Source: Massilia aquatica
GTDB lineage: Bacteria; Pseudomonadota; Gammaproteobacteria; Burkholderiales; Burkholderiaceae_D
Length of the DNA stretch: 64,000 nucleotides
Assembly: GCF_011682045.1 (NCBI RefSeq)
Contig: NZ_VVIW01000005.1
Span: 310,001-374,000 of the forward strand
Direction of reading: 5' to 3'
Positions 56,707 through 64,000 of the stretch are shown here, in pieces. The notes under the pieces are model-generated. The model worked only from the letters and a program-made list of their open reading frames with translations. It had not been told where the DNA came from and did not search any database. Position 1 is the stretch's first letter. Each line of letters opens with the position of its first letter. The translations under genes and the position numbers were made by a program.

Positions 56707-57161
56707 TTACAAGTCCTCGATATGGAGTAATAACCGGCAAGAAGACGCGCCCGGAAGCGGCTACGCGCGATCGTGAAAGTCGGGAGAAGTCGGCAATTTG
56801 CTAATAAGGGTGATTAGCTGGTACTGACAGTAGCACAGGATTTGGCACGATTGGCCCGTTTTTGCAATCGTTTGCAAAATAACGTCAGGGGTATGGTTTT
56901 ATTGCCGCGATATGTAAATACCCGAGTGTCTTTGATTCACAATGACTGGCGTGTTCCGCTTATTGCATTAAAAAATCTCATTCACGTATAAAGTGATAAC
57001 AGCCGATGCATAAGATTAATATTATTTATTATTAAGGCATTGGATATTGCTTTACGCGGTAAACCGGAGCGCAGACCGGGTGCGCCGCGTCGGCGCTGCC
57101 GGTACACAAAGGGACGTGTACAATCGCGGCTCCCCTCGTCGATCGCATTCAAGGAAGTCCA
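56707..57161. other. AT-rich intergenic, candidate operator
   Basis: 455 bases between two divergent genes. The only clear element is the 20-base palindrome at 56860-56879; there are also AT-rich tracts near 56960-57040. The ribosome site for the 57162 gene (AAGGAAG) is at 57151-57157. Confidence 0.5.
56860..56879. promoter_or_regulatory. 20-base palindrome, candidate operator
   Basis: TTTTGCAA, TCGT, TTGCAAAA: eight-base arms, exact inverted repeat. The form resembles LacI-family operators. It lies about 154 bases upstream of the secreted protein gene start at 56706. Confidence 0.45.
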
Positions 57162-57659
57162 ATGACAAAGACACTGCTCGCTTGCATCTTGTTCATATTC
57201 AGCCTGGGCGCGTTCGCGCAGCCATCCGACCCCGCTTCCCCCGACGTCAGGCGGATCAACGCATTCGTCGATGAATGGCACGATGACGCCGCGCACGCGC
57301 GTCCGGCCTATTTCGACAAGATGGCGAAACACGGCGTGTACATCGGCACCGACAAGACCGAGCTGTGGAACCGCGATGCGTTCAAGGCGTGGGCCAGGCC
57401 GCATTTCGCCAAGGGCTCCGCCTGGTCCTTCAAGGCCATCAAGCGCAATGTATATATGTCGGCAGACAAAAAATTCATCTGGTTCGATGAACTTCTCGAT
57501 ACCCAGATGGGTGTGTGCCAGGCCAGCGGCGTGATGCGCAAGACCGGCAAGGGATTCGAAATCGAGCATTATCAGCTCTCGATCGCCGTTCCCAATCCGG
57601 TGGCCGGCCAGGTGACCAGAACGATCAAGGATTTTGAAGCCGCTCCGGCCGCAAAATAG
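57162..57659 (+). CDS. Secreted NTF2/SnoaL-like protein
   Basis: 165 residues. Signal segment [16 protein letters not shown]. The core [40 protein letters not shown] and [17 protein letters not shown] are typical of SnoaL-like NTF2 folds in the DUF4440 group, which often bind small molecules in a pocket. The stop is just before the GluQ-RS gene and the two may be one transcript. Confidence 0.75.
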   Translation: MTKTLLACILFIFSLGAFAQPSDPASPDVRRINAFVDEWHDDAAHARPAYFDKMAKHGVYIGTDKTELWNRDAFKAWARPHFAKGSAWSFKAIKRNVYMSADKKFIWFDELLDTQMGVCQASGVMRKTGKGFEIEHYQLSIAVPNPVAGQVTRTIKDFEAAPAAK

Positions 57660-57684
57660 ACGATTCCCCACGAGAAAACCGCAC

Positions 57685-58593
57685 GTGCCTGACCGAAACC
57701 ACTACATTGGCCGCTTCGCGCCATCGCCGAGCGGTCCGCTGCACCAGGGATCGCTGGTGGCGGCCATGGCGAGCTACCTGGACGCCAGGGCGCATCACGG
57801 CCGCTGGCTGGTGCGCATCGAGGATGTGGACGAAGGCCGCAGCGTGCCCGGCGCGGCCGACAACATCCTGGCACTGTTGCGCACCCTGGGCATGGACTGG
57901 GACGGCGAGGTGGTCTGGCAAAGCCGGCGCAAGCAGCTGTACCAAGCCGCCGCCGACAAACTCGGCGCACACGTCTACCCCTGCGGCTGCAACCGCCGCG
58001 AAATCGCCGATTCGCGCCTCGGCACCGCACCCGACGGGTCGGCAATCTATCCGGGTACCTGCCGTCACGGCCTCGCGCCCGGCAAGACCATGCGCAGCCT
58101 GCGCGTGCGCGTGCCGGATCCTGCCGGCAACGCCGATCTGGTCACATTCCCCGACCGCGCCGCCGGGCCGGTAGCACAACATCTTGCCACGCAATCAGGC
58201 GACTTCGTGCTCAAGCGCGCCGATGGCTTCTGGGCCTACCAGCTGGCGGTGGTGGTCGATGACGCGCAACAGGGCGTCACCGACGTCGTGCGTGGCGCCG
58301 ACCTGATCGATTCGACGCCGCGCCAGATCTATTTGCAGCACCTGCTGGGCGTGCCTGTCCTGCGCTACCTGCATGTGCCTGTCGTGCGCAATGCCGATGG
58401 CGAAAAGCTGTCCAAGCAAACCGGCGCGCTGGCGGTCGCTCCCGAGGACGAGCGCCAGGCCCTGGCCGCCTTGCAGGCCGCCGCCGGGTTCCTGCAGTTG
58501 CCACTGGCGCCGGCAAGCTCGCTCAGCGCCTTCTGGCAAGCTGCCATTTCCGCCTGGGCCAAGCGGATCGGGCTCGCTTGCGACGCAAGCTGA
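57685..58593 (+). CDS. gluQ: Glutamyl-Q tRNA(Asp) synthetase
   Basis: 302 residues from GTG 57685. The class I signature is [19 protein letters not shown] (HIGH-like), zinc Cys are in YPCGCNRRE and YPGTCRHG, and GEKLSKQTG is the KMSKS-like motif. It lacks the anticodon domain of full GluRS. It glutamylates queuosine at position 34 of tRNA(Asp). Confidence 0.92.
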   Translation: MPDRNHYIGRFAPSPSGPLHQGSLVAAMASYLDARAHHGRWLVRIEDVDEGRSVPGAADNILALLRTLGMDWDGEVVWQSRRKQLYQAAADKLGAHVYPCGCNRREIADSRLGTAPDGSAIYPGTCRHGLAPGKTMRSLRVRVPDPAGNADLVTFPDRAAGPVAQHLATQSGDFVLKRADGFWAYQLAVVVDDAQQGVTDVVRGADLIDSTPRQIYLQHLLGVPVLRYLHVPVVRNADGEKLSKQTGALAVAPEDERQALAALQAAAGFLQLPLAPASSLSAFWQAAISAWAKRIGLACDAS

Positions 58594-58626
58594 GCCACCC
58601 ACCCACAGCACAATCGGGAAACGGAT

Positions 58627-59091
58627 TTATTTTTTCTGGATGGTGATCTGCCCGTCCGCTTCCAGAAAGGCGCAGCGCATGTCTTTCATGTCGCAATCGG
58701 AGCAGCGCAGGGCCTGGTCGACCTCTTCGCGTGAAATGCGGCAGCGCTTCATTACCTTGTCGTACAGTTCGCCGTCGCGTCCGAGCAGCACCGCGCTGCC
58801 GTCGAGAATGTCCGACATTTTCTTGCTGTGCGACGACAGGAATGACATCGTCATGTTCAGTCCCACCAGCACGGCCGCGACGATGAAGCCGCCGAACAGC
58901 GATTGATCGCCGCCCGTGAGCGAGTTCGATACCGCTTCGCTGAGCAACATCACCACCAGCAGGTCGAACGGGGTGAACTGGCCCACCGTGCGCCGTCCGG
59001 AGACGCGCACCATGAGCAGCAGGATCAGATATACCGCCGCGCCGCGCACGACAAATTCCCACCAGGGATGGTCCATCTCGAACATGTGCAT
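58627..59091 (-). CDS. DUF421-family membrane protein (YetF-like)
   Basis: 154 residues. Two to three membrane spans at the N-terminus (VVRGAAVYLILLLMVRVSG, FDLLVVMLLSEAVSNSL) and a soluble domain with ILDGSAVLLGRDGELY and ISREEVDQALRCSDC, the DUF421 signature. Cys in CSDCDMKDMRC may bind metal. Function is not known. Confidence 0.85.
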   Translation of the reverse strand: MHMFEMDHPWWEFVVRGAAVYLILLLMVRVSGRRTVGQFTPFDLLVVMLLSEAVSNSLTGGDQSLFGGFIVAAVLVGLNMTMSFLSSHSKKMSDILDGSAVLLGRDGELYDKVMKRCRISREEVDQALRCSDCDMKDMRCAFLEADGQITIQKK

Positions 59092-59226
59092 TTCCTTTCA
59101 GGAGGGGATGTAGTGCATTGGATTTATCATATTGTAAAGAAACCGCGTGACAGGCGGATTGCATGCTCGTGCGCAGGGCATGGGGCCGGCGCTGGCGCGG
59201 GTAAGCCGGCTGGCGCATAATATGGG

Positions 59227-60180
59227 ATGTTCAAACTGACTTTTTTAGGCACCTCCTCGGGCGTGCCCACCAAAAACCGCAACGTCACCGCGCTGGCGCT
59301 GCAGACTTCCCTGAACCGCGACTGGTGGCTGGTCGACTGCGGCGAGGCGACCCAGCACCGCCTGCAGCACATCGCGCTCACCGTGCACGACTTGGCCGGC
59401 ATTTGCATCACCCATATCCATGGCGACCACAGCTACGGCCTGCCGGGCCTGCTGGCCAGCGCCGCCATGACCGGACGCAAGCGTCCGCTGATCCTGATCG
59501 CGCCGCTGGCCGTCAGGGCCTGGCTGGACGCGACCATCTTGCACACCGAGCTGTTCCTGCCATTCCCGCTGATCCATGTGGATGTGGCCGGCGACCAGCT
59601 GGTGCACGAAGAGAGCGGCCTGCGCATCGAGCGCCATCATTTGTCGCACCGCGCCCCGAGCGTGGGTTTTCGCTTCGCGGTGGAAAGCAGCAAATGGAAG
59701 CTCGACAGCGCGGCACTGCGCGCGCGCGGCGTGCCGTCCGGGCCGCTGTGGGGGAAATTGCAGGCGGGGATTGACGTGCTGCTGGATGACGGCAGCGTGC
59801 TGGCAGCCGCCGACTTCCGCGTGGCCGATGTGCAACGCGCGGTTGCCGTGATTGGCGGCGACAACGATACTCCGGCGCTGCTTAGCGACGCCTGCGCCGA
59901 GGCGCAGGTGCTGGTGCACGAGGCCACCTATACCGAGGCCATCTTGCAAAAGGTGGGACCGGGGCCGACCCACAGTTCGGTGCAGCGCGTGGCGCAGTTC
60001 GCCACCGAAGCCGGCCTGCCGAACCTGATCCTGACCCACTTCAGCGCGCGCTACGACAATCCGGAAGGCATGGCCGAACTCGACGCCGAGGCGCGCCTGC
60101 ATTACGCGGGCAATCTGTTCCTGGCAGAGGACTTCGCCAGCTACGAGCTCGATGCGGCCGGGGTGGTGCGCAAGCTGTAG
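59227..60180 (+). CDS. rnz: Ribonuclease Z
   Basis: 317 residues from ATG 59227. The metallo-beta-lactamase motif is THIHGDHSYGLPGLLAS; other metal ligands are in HHLSHRAPSVG and LVHEATYTEA and the late ILTHFSARYDNP. It trims 3' ends of tRNA precursors. Convergent or divergent neighbours have separate promoters. Confidence 0.9.
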   Translation: MFKLTFLGTSSGVPTKNRNVTALALQTSLNRDWWLVDCGEATQHRLQHIALTVHDLAGICITHIHGDHSYGLPGLLASAAMTGRKRPLILIAPLAVRAWLDATILHTELFLPFPLIHVDVAGDQLVHEESGLRIERHHLSHRAPSVGFRFAVESSKWKLDSAALRARGVPSGPLWGKLQAGIDVLLDDGSVLAAADFRVADVQRAVAVIGGDNDTPALLSDACAEAQVLVHEATYTEAILQKVGPGPTHSSVQRVAQFATEAGLPNLILTHFSARYDNPEGMAELDAEARLHYAGNLFLAEDFASYELDAAGVVRKL

Positions 60181-60316
60181 GCGCGATTGCGCGCTCTTAC
60201 CCCTTCTGTGTATGTATCGAAAACTTCGATCTGGCCAGACATGCCGGTGTTAGTATCGCAACTGTTCTGCGAGTAAATACATCTTCCCCATGTGTACCCA
60301 TTTCAAAGGAAACCCG

Positions 60317-61111
60317 ATGACCGCTCCGCAACTGCGCCGTGCCAACTATGGCCTTGACGCACCGAAGGTAGTTCGCAATCTGGTGTTGGGGGCCATCGCC
60401 GGCCTGTTGCTGTGGGGTTCGGCCAGCTTGGGACTGTGGTCCGGGCAAGTGCTCATTCCGCTGGGCGCCGAGGGACTGCGGATTGGCGTCGCCGATAGCG
60501 GGCGCTTCTTCGCCATTGTCCTGCCCTTGACCGCGCTCTGGATGGTGTGGGAAAGCAAAGTCGGCAAGCTGCGCAACCGCGAAAAAATGCTGCAGCGCCT
60601 GACGTGGACCGGCAAGGAGCAGGTGCTCGATCTTGGCTGCGGCCGCGGGCTGTTGATGATCGGCGCCGCCCGGCGCTTGACGACAGGCACCGCCACCGGC
60701 ATCGACATCTGGCAAACGGAAGATCTGTCCGGCAATCGGCCCGAAGCGACGCTGGACAATGCGCGCTGCGAGGGCGTGGAGGCGCGGGTGGACATCCAAA
60801 CCGCCGATATGCGTGCGCTGCCGTTCGCGGACGGCTCGTTCGACGTGGTCGTCTCGCGTGCCGCCATCCACAATCTGTACGACGCCGGCGACCGCGCCAA
60901 GGCGATCGGCGAAGTGGCGCGCGTATTACGGCCGGGCGGTCACGCGCTGATTGAAGATATCCGCCACGGCGGCGAGTACGAGGCGAGCTTCATGCGAAAC
61001 GGCTGCACCCATGTCGAGCGCATCGGCTCGCGCATCGAAGCGCTGCTCACGACCATCATCACCTTCGGCTCGCTGCGTCCGGCCACGCTGCTGGTAAGAA
61101 AAGCGGGCTGA
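60317..61111 (+). CDS. Membrane-anchored class I SAM methyltransferase
   Basis: 264 residues from ATG 60317 (AAAGGAAA upstream). Two membrane segments in the first 80 residues (LVLGAIAGLLLWGSASLGLW, FFAIVLPLTALWMVWESK) are followed by a Rossmann SAM-binding part: VLDLGCGRGLLMIGAARRL, RALPFADGSFDVVVSRAAIH, EVARVLRPGGHALIEDIR. The substrate is unknown. Confidence 0.85.
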   Translation: MTAPQLRRANYGLDAPKVVRNLVLGAIAGLLLWGSASLGLWSGQVLIPLGAEGLRIGVADSGRFFAIVLPLTALWMVWESKVGKLRNREKMLQRLTWTGKEQVLDLGCGRGLLMIGAARRLTTGTATGIDIWQTEDLSGNRPEATLDNARCEGVEARVDIQTADMRALPFADGSFDVVVSRAAIHNLYDAGDRAKAIGEVARVLRPGGHALIEDIRHGGEYEASFMRNGCTHVERIGSRIEALLTTIITFGSLRPATLLVRKAG

Positions 61112-61247
61112 ATTCAAATACCTGACACCCTGCCTGCGCCGCGCTGGCGCAGCAGTGCGCGCTTCTCGGGGCCGGTGGGGCGGTAGAGGACGACGCTGTC
61201 AGCTGTCATGGTTCGCTTTCGGATCGTTGTCATGCTGGCCGCCATCG

Positions 61248-61808
61248 TCATTGCGCGCGGCGGTACATCACGTCGGTCCGCAGCACGTATTTGAGGCCGT
61301 CGATGACTTCCGTTCCCTGGTGCGGCAGCTTGTGCGGGAATACCAGCGCCGCGCCTTGCTGCGGTTTGATCAATTCGGTCTTGAATTGCGTATCGCCGCC
61401 CTCGAAGTCGCCGTTCAGGTAAATCATGAAGGTCAGGCGGCTCGCTTCATCGGGCGACCTGGCATACACGCCGTCCGTATGCCACTTGAAGTACTCCTTC
61501 GGGCCATACCGGTAAAAACGCAACCGTTCGTTAAAGCCGCTCAAGGTCCAGTCGCCGATGCTGGCGGGCAGCAGGGCGCGCGCCTGGTCGAACAGCGAGA
61601 CGGCCAGCGCGGCATCGTCGAAAATGACGCGGTCGTTATTGCGGATCTCTTCCGCCCGCCGCGAGCCGTCACTGAACTTCACTTCCGACGGTACGTAGCC
61701 GGCTTCTTCGCCGAGCGCGATGTAATGCTGGCACATGGCCGGGGTGAGGAAGTGTTCGATGACGAATGCTCCCGAGTTTTTCTCGACGACGCGCATGCTG
61801 GGGTTCAT
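61248..61808 (-). CDS. 2OG-Fe(II) oxygenase (prolyl-4-hydroxylase-like)
   Basis: 186 residues. Iron ligands: KWHTDGVYAR (His-x-Asp) and FPHKLPHQGTEV (distal His), with KYVLRTDVMY as the Arg that binds 2-oxoglutarate. The fold is of the P4Hc type. ATG 61808 is used; 61796 is possible. The promoter region contains CTTAGT half-sites. Confidence 0.85.
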   Translation of the reverse strand: MNPSMRVVEKNSGAFVIEHFLTPAMCQHYIALGEEAGYVPSEVKFSDGSRRAEEIRNNDRVIFDDAALAVSLFDQARALLPASIGDWTLSGFNERLRFYRYGPKEYFKWHTDGVYARSPDEASRLTFMIYLNGDFEGGDTQFKTELIKPQQGAALVFPHKLPHQGTEVIDGLKYVLRTDVMYRRAQ

Positions 61809-61848
61809 ATGGGTTCATTTTCTCTTGGAATGAACACATCATAATTGA

Positions 61849-61893
61849 CTTAGTGTTTGCGCACAACTAACTTAGTATAAATTTCTCACTAAG
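61849..61893. promoter_or_regulatory. CTTAGT half-sites upstream of the oxygenase
   Basis: CTTAGT at 61849-61854 and 61871-61876, and ACTAAG at 61888-61893 (inverted relative to the second). They stand 40 to 85 bases before the start at 61808 and may be an operator. Confidence 0.35.
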
Positions 61894-61910
61894 ATGATCG
61901 GCAGCCGCGC

Positions 61911-62522
61911 TCAGGCAATCGCCACGATCAGGCTTGCCCCCGCGCGCTTGGCTTCCTGGAGAGACACGAGTACCCACAAGACGCCCGCCTGGTCGTCCTG
62001 CCGATCATCGAGCTCGCTCTCGAAGGGCTCCAGCTCGGCCAGCAATGCCACTACCTGCGCCGGCAACAGCCAGGACAGATGAAAGACGTCGTCTTGCGAT
62101 TGGTAGACATGCCCGTCGCATTCGACCAGCGAACAGCCGCGAAACAGCGCGCGATAATAACCGCAGGCGACGGCCGAGGCAGCCGGCAAGACATCGGATA
62201 GCTCGCTGGCGTAGCGATACCACTTGTGCATGGACGGCGTGATATCGATGGCCGGATGACGGTGGCTGTCGAAGCTGAAGTTCCAGTAGTACTCGTCCAC
62301 GATCAGGTCAATCAGCCTGGCTTCGTCGCGCGATGCGGTAAGAAAGGCGGCTTCGCCACGCTGCATGAAGTCGAGGATCTTTTCCCGCATGCCTGTTGGG
62401 AACTCATCGGGATACTCTGCAATGCGCGGGTCTAGCCATGCGAGCAAGACGCCGAGATCGGCAAGAAAGGAGGTCTTGACGCCATCGGCGTCGCCGAGCG
62501 AATAGTGCACGTAGGTGCCCAT
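61911..62522 (-). CDS. Hypothetical protein (203 residues)
   Basis: The start MGTYVHYSLGDADGVK lies 56 bases after the BlaI-type regulator gene. The protein is helical (AWLDPRIAEYPDEFPTGM; KWYRYASELSDVLPAASAVA) with several acidic residues (YQSQDDVFHLSWL) and no signal peptide. I do not recognise the family. Position suggests it is controlled with the regulator. Confidence 0.65.
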   Translation of the reverse strand: MGTYVHYSLGDADGVKTSFLADLGVLLAWLDPRIAEYPDEFPTGMREKILDFMQRGEAAFLTASRDEARLIDLIVDEYYWNFSFDSHRHPAIDITPSMHKWYRYASELSDVLPAASAVACGYYRALFRGCSLVECDGHVYQSQDDVFHLSWLLPAQVVALLAELEPFESELDDRQDDQAGVLWVLVSLQEAKRAGASLIVAIA

Positions 62523-62578
62523 CGAATATTCCCATTGGTTGATGAAGGCGGTTTGCGCGCCCGAGGCATGAAAACGAA

Positions 62579-62962
62579 CTACGGTTGTTCCTGATCCAGG
62601 ATCGCCTGGATTTCCGCCCGTTCACGCGCGCTCACGTGCCCGCGCAGGGCGGCGAGCACCAGTTCCTTGCCGGAGCCCGAAAACGCCTTGTGGATCAGTT
62701 CCTTGATCAGGCTGGTCTGCAGCGAGTCCTGCGGCTGCGCCGGCGCGTACACGTGCGCGCGGGCGCTTTCGTCGCGCGTGAGCAAACCCTTGGTGTGCAT
62801 TAACTGAAGCAGGCGTAGCACGGTCGCGTACGCCATGTCGGGACGGCTGGCCACGGCCGCCTGGTGCACCTGTTTGGCGCTGGCCGGCCCGAGTTGCCAC
62901 AGCAGGCGCAGCATTTCCAGTTCCGCTGCGGTGGGCTTGGGGATGGCGGTCGGTTCTGGCAT
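62579..62962 (-). CDS. BlaI/MecI/CopY-type repressor
   Basis: 127 residues. The winged-helix motif is PTAAELEMLRLLWQLGPAS and MAYATVLRLLQLMHTKGLL, followed by a helical dimer domain (DSLQTSLIKELIHKAF). In other bacteria such repressors are released by a BlaR1/MecR1 peptidase; no such gene is next to it here. The gene is followed by an unknown gene and preceded by a CTAGA-type palindrome. Confidence 0.85.
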   Translation of the reverse strand: MPEPTAIPKPTAAELEMLRLLWQLGPASAKQVHQAAVASRPDMAYATVLRLLQLMHTKGLLTRDESARAHVYAPAQPQDSLQTSLIKELIHKAFSGSGKELVLAALRGHVSARERAEIQAILDQEQP

Positions 62963-62987
62963 GGGGAGGGGAGCGGTGGGAATGCAC

Positions 62988-63005
62988 CTAGAGTAAATTA
63001 TCTAG
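62988..63005. promoter_or_regulatory. CTAGA palindrome before the BlaI-type gene
   Basis: CTAGA, eight bases, TCTAG: a symmetric element 26 bases upstream of the regulator start at 62962, a likely autoregulatory operator. Confidence 0.5.
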
Positions 63006-63020
63006 ATGGGAAAGTCCAGT

Positions 63021-63701
63021 TCAGATCTCCGACCACATGCGCAGCAGGTTGTGATAATGCCCGGTCAGGCCGACGGTTTCCTCGCTGTCGCCCAGTTGCG
63101 CGCGCAGGCGCACGATCGTCTGGTCGAGTTCGAGCAGCATGGCGCGCCGGGCGTCGTCGCGCACCATGCTCTGGACCCAGAAGAAGGAGCACACGCGGCT
63201 GCCTCGCGTGACCGGTTCGACCTTGTGCACGCTCGACGAGGGATACACGATCATGTCGCCGGCCGGCAGCTTGACTTCATGCACGCCGTAGGTGTCGTTG
63301 ACGATCAGTTCGCCGCCGTCGTAGTCCTCGGGCTCGCACAGGAACAGGGTGCAGGAGACGTCGGTGCGCAGCGGCAGGGCGCTGCCGGCCACGTTGCGCA
63401 CGGCGCCATCCACGTGCGCGCCGTAGTGGCCGCCGCCGGTGTAGCGGTTGAACAGCGGCGGCACGGTGCGCAGCGGCAGGGCGGCGGCGAAATACAGGGG
63501 ATTGGCGGAAAGTGCGGCGAGGATGATCTGGCCGAGTTCGGCGGCGAGGGGGCTGCCGGTCGGCAGTTGCTGGTTGTGCTTGACCTGGGCGCCCTGGGCG
63601 CCGACCGTGGCGCGGCCGTCGGTCCAGTCGGCCTCATCGAGCGCGCGCCGCATGGCGGCGACCTGGTCGGGGGTGAGTACCTGGGGAATGTGGAGCATCA
63701 T
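63021..63701 (-). CDS. piuC: PiuC/YbiX-type Fe(II)/2-oxoglutarate dioxygenase
   Basis: 226 residues from ATG 63701 (or 63698). Iron ligands are in [12 protein letters not shown] (His-x-Asp) and [14 protein letters not shown], with [13 protein letters not shown] after the Arg. This matches the PKHD-type hydroxylases encoded next to TonB-dependent siderophore receptors (PiuA/Fiu), which is the neighbour here. Confidence 0.85.
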   Translation of the reverse strand: MMLHIPQVLTPDQVAAMRRALDEADWTDGRATVGAQGAQVKHNQQLPTGSPLAAELGQIILAALSANPLYFAAALPLRTVPPLFNRYTGGGHYGAHVDGAVRNVAGSALPLRTDVSCTLFLCEPEDYDGGELIVNDTYGVHEVKLPAGDMIVYPSSSVHKVEPVTRGSRVCSFFWVQSMVRDDARRAMLLELDQTIVRLRAQLGDSEETVGLTGHYHNLLRMWSEI

Positions 63702-63776
63702 GGGGGAAACCGTAACGTAAGGCGCCGTCCCTCCGGCCAATGGCGGGAAGGACGGCGCCGAGGGGAACCAACTGGC

Positions 63777-64000
63777 TTAGAAACGGAAATTCGCCGTCAA
63801 ACTGGCCGAGCGTGGCGCGCCCGGCGTGTAGCGATAGCCGCTCTTGTTAATCTGCGCAATGTACTCTTTGTCCGCCAGATTGTACAAGTTCAGTTGCAGG
63901 TCAACATTCTTGCTCACGCTGTACGACGCCATCGCATCGACCACCCAGTAGGCATCGGCAAAGGCCGGCGTGCCCACCGCGCCATCGGTGCCGCGCAGCA
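63777..64000 (-). CDS. TonB-dependent receptor, C-terminal end (cut at window edge)
   Basis: The visible residues include FADAYWVVDAMASYSVSKN, VDLQLNLYNLADKEYIAQIN and a final APRSASLTANFRF, the last beta strands of a TonB-dependent outer-membrane receptor with an aromatic C-terminus. It is the PiuA/Fiu-type partner of the piuC gene by context. Most of the gene lies beyond 64000. Confidence 0.8.
   Translation of the reverse strand, partial: LRGTDGAVGTPAFADAYWVVDAMASYSVSKNVDLQLNLYNLADKEYIAQINKSGYRYTPGAPRSASLTANFRF

Overview
This window looks like a chromosomal segment of a betaproteobacterium of the Oxalobacteraceae (Massilia/Duganella/Janthinobacterium type). The evidence is a generally high GC content, an acnA / citrate-lyase-like / mdh / GntR regulator / sdhCDAB-sdhE / gltA block in the order typical of Burkholderiales, a DUF2863 protein, and a hydroxyproline-type catabolic operon. 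I see no rRNA, tRNA, CRISPR array or insertion sequence. The taxonomic call is inference; no phylogenetic marker was searched.

Layout. 1-5.2 kb holds a gene end, a large secreted protein, a Sir2 deacylase, two small genes (YegP-like and I78 inhibitor-like) and a lipoprotein-type truncated haemoglobin. 5.3-10.4 kb is a leftward glycan operon (two glycosyltransferases, an SDR, a GmhB-like HAD phosphatase and a GT9 heptosyltransferase-like enzyme). 10.6-16.1 kb has an esterase lipoprotein, then a PAS-AraC regulator divergent from a DapA-like deaminase and a three-subunit flavin/iron-sulphur dehydrogenase, probably for trans-4-hydroxy-L-proline. 16.1-19.5 kb has a Gln/Ser/Gly-rich protein, a KGG-repeat stress protein, a conserved hypothetical, an M14 carboxypeptidase and a CYTH enzyme.

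19.6-40.8 kb is accessory DNA and the most interesting part. Read leftward from 40.8 kb it contains a J-domain protein, a DUF4124-like protein, an ankyrin lipoprotein, vgrG, DUF3540, DUF2169, a degenerate ketoacyl-synthase-like protein, a DUF4150 PAAR-like spike, an AT-rich GHH/HNH-type nuclease candidate, and immediately after it a beta-propeller-like protein. Then come TIGR02270 and thioredoxin-like genes, a broken vgrG copy, and a run of further propeller paralogues (four more intact genes and one pseudogene by 22.8 kb, and a divergent one at 19.7 kb). I interpret this as a type VI secretion cargo module with a nuclease effector, a cognate immunity gene and a downstream array of orphan immunity paralogues. 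The core T6SS machinery is not in this window, and the immunity role is inference from gene order and paralogy.

41-55 kb is core metabolism: DUF2863, acnA, a small secreted protein, a CitE-like lyase, mdh, a divergent GntR/UTRA regulator, sdhCDAB, sdhE and gltA, with clear intrinsic terminators after acnA and gltA. 55-64 kb is mixed: a secreted protein of unknown role, an NTF2-like secreted protein, GluQ-RS, a DUF421 membrane protein, ribonuclease Z, a membrane-anchored methyltransferase, a 2OG-Fe(II) oxygenase, an unknown protein next to a BlaI-type repressor without its BlaR partner, a PiuC-type dioxygenase and the C-terminus of a TonB-dependent receptor that runs off the right edge.
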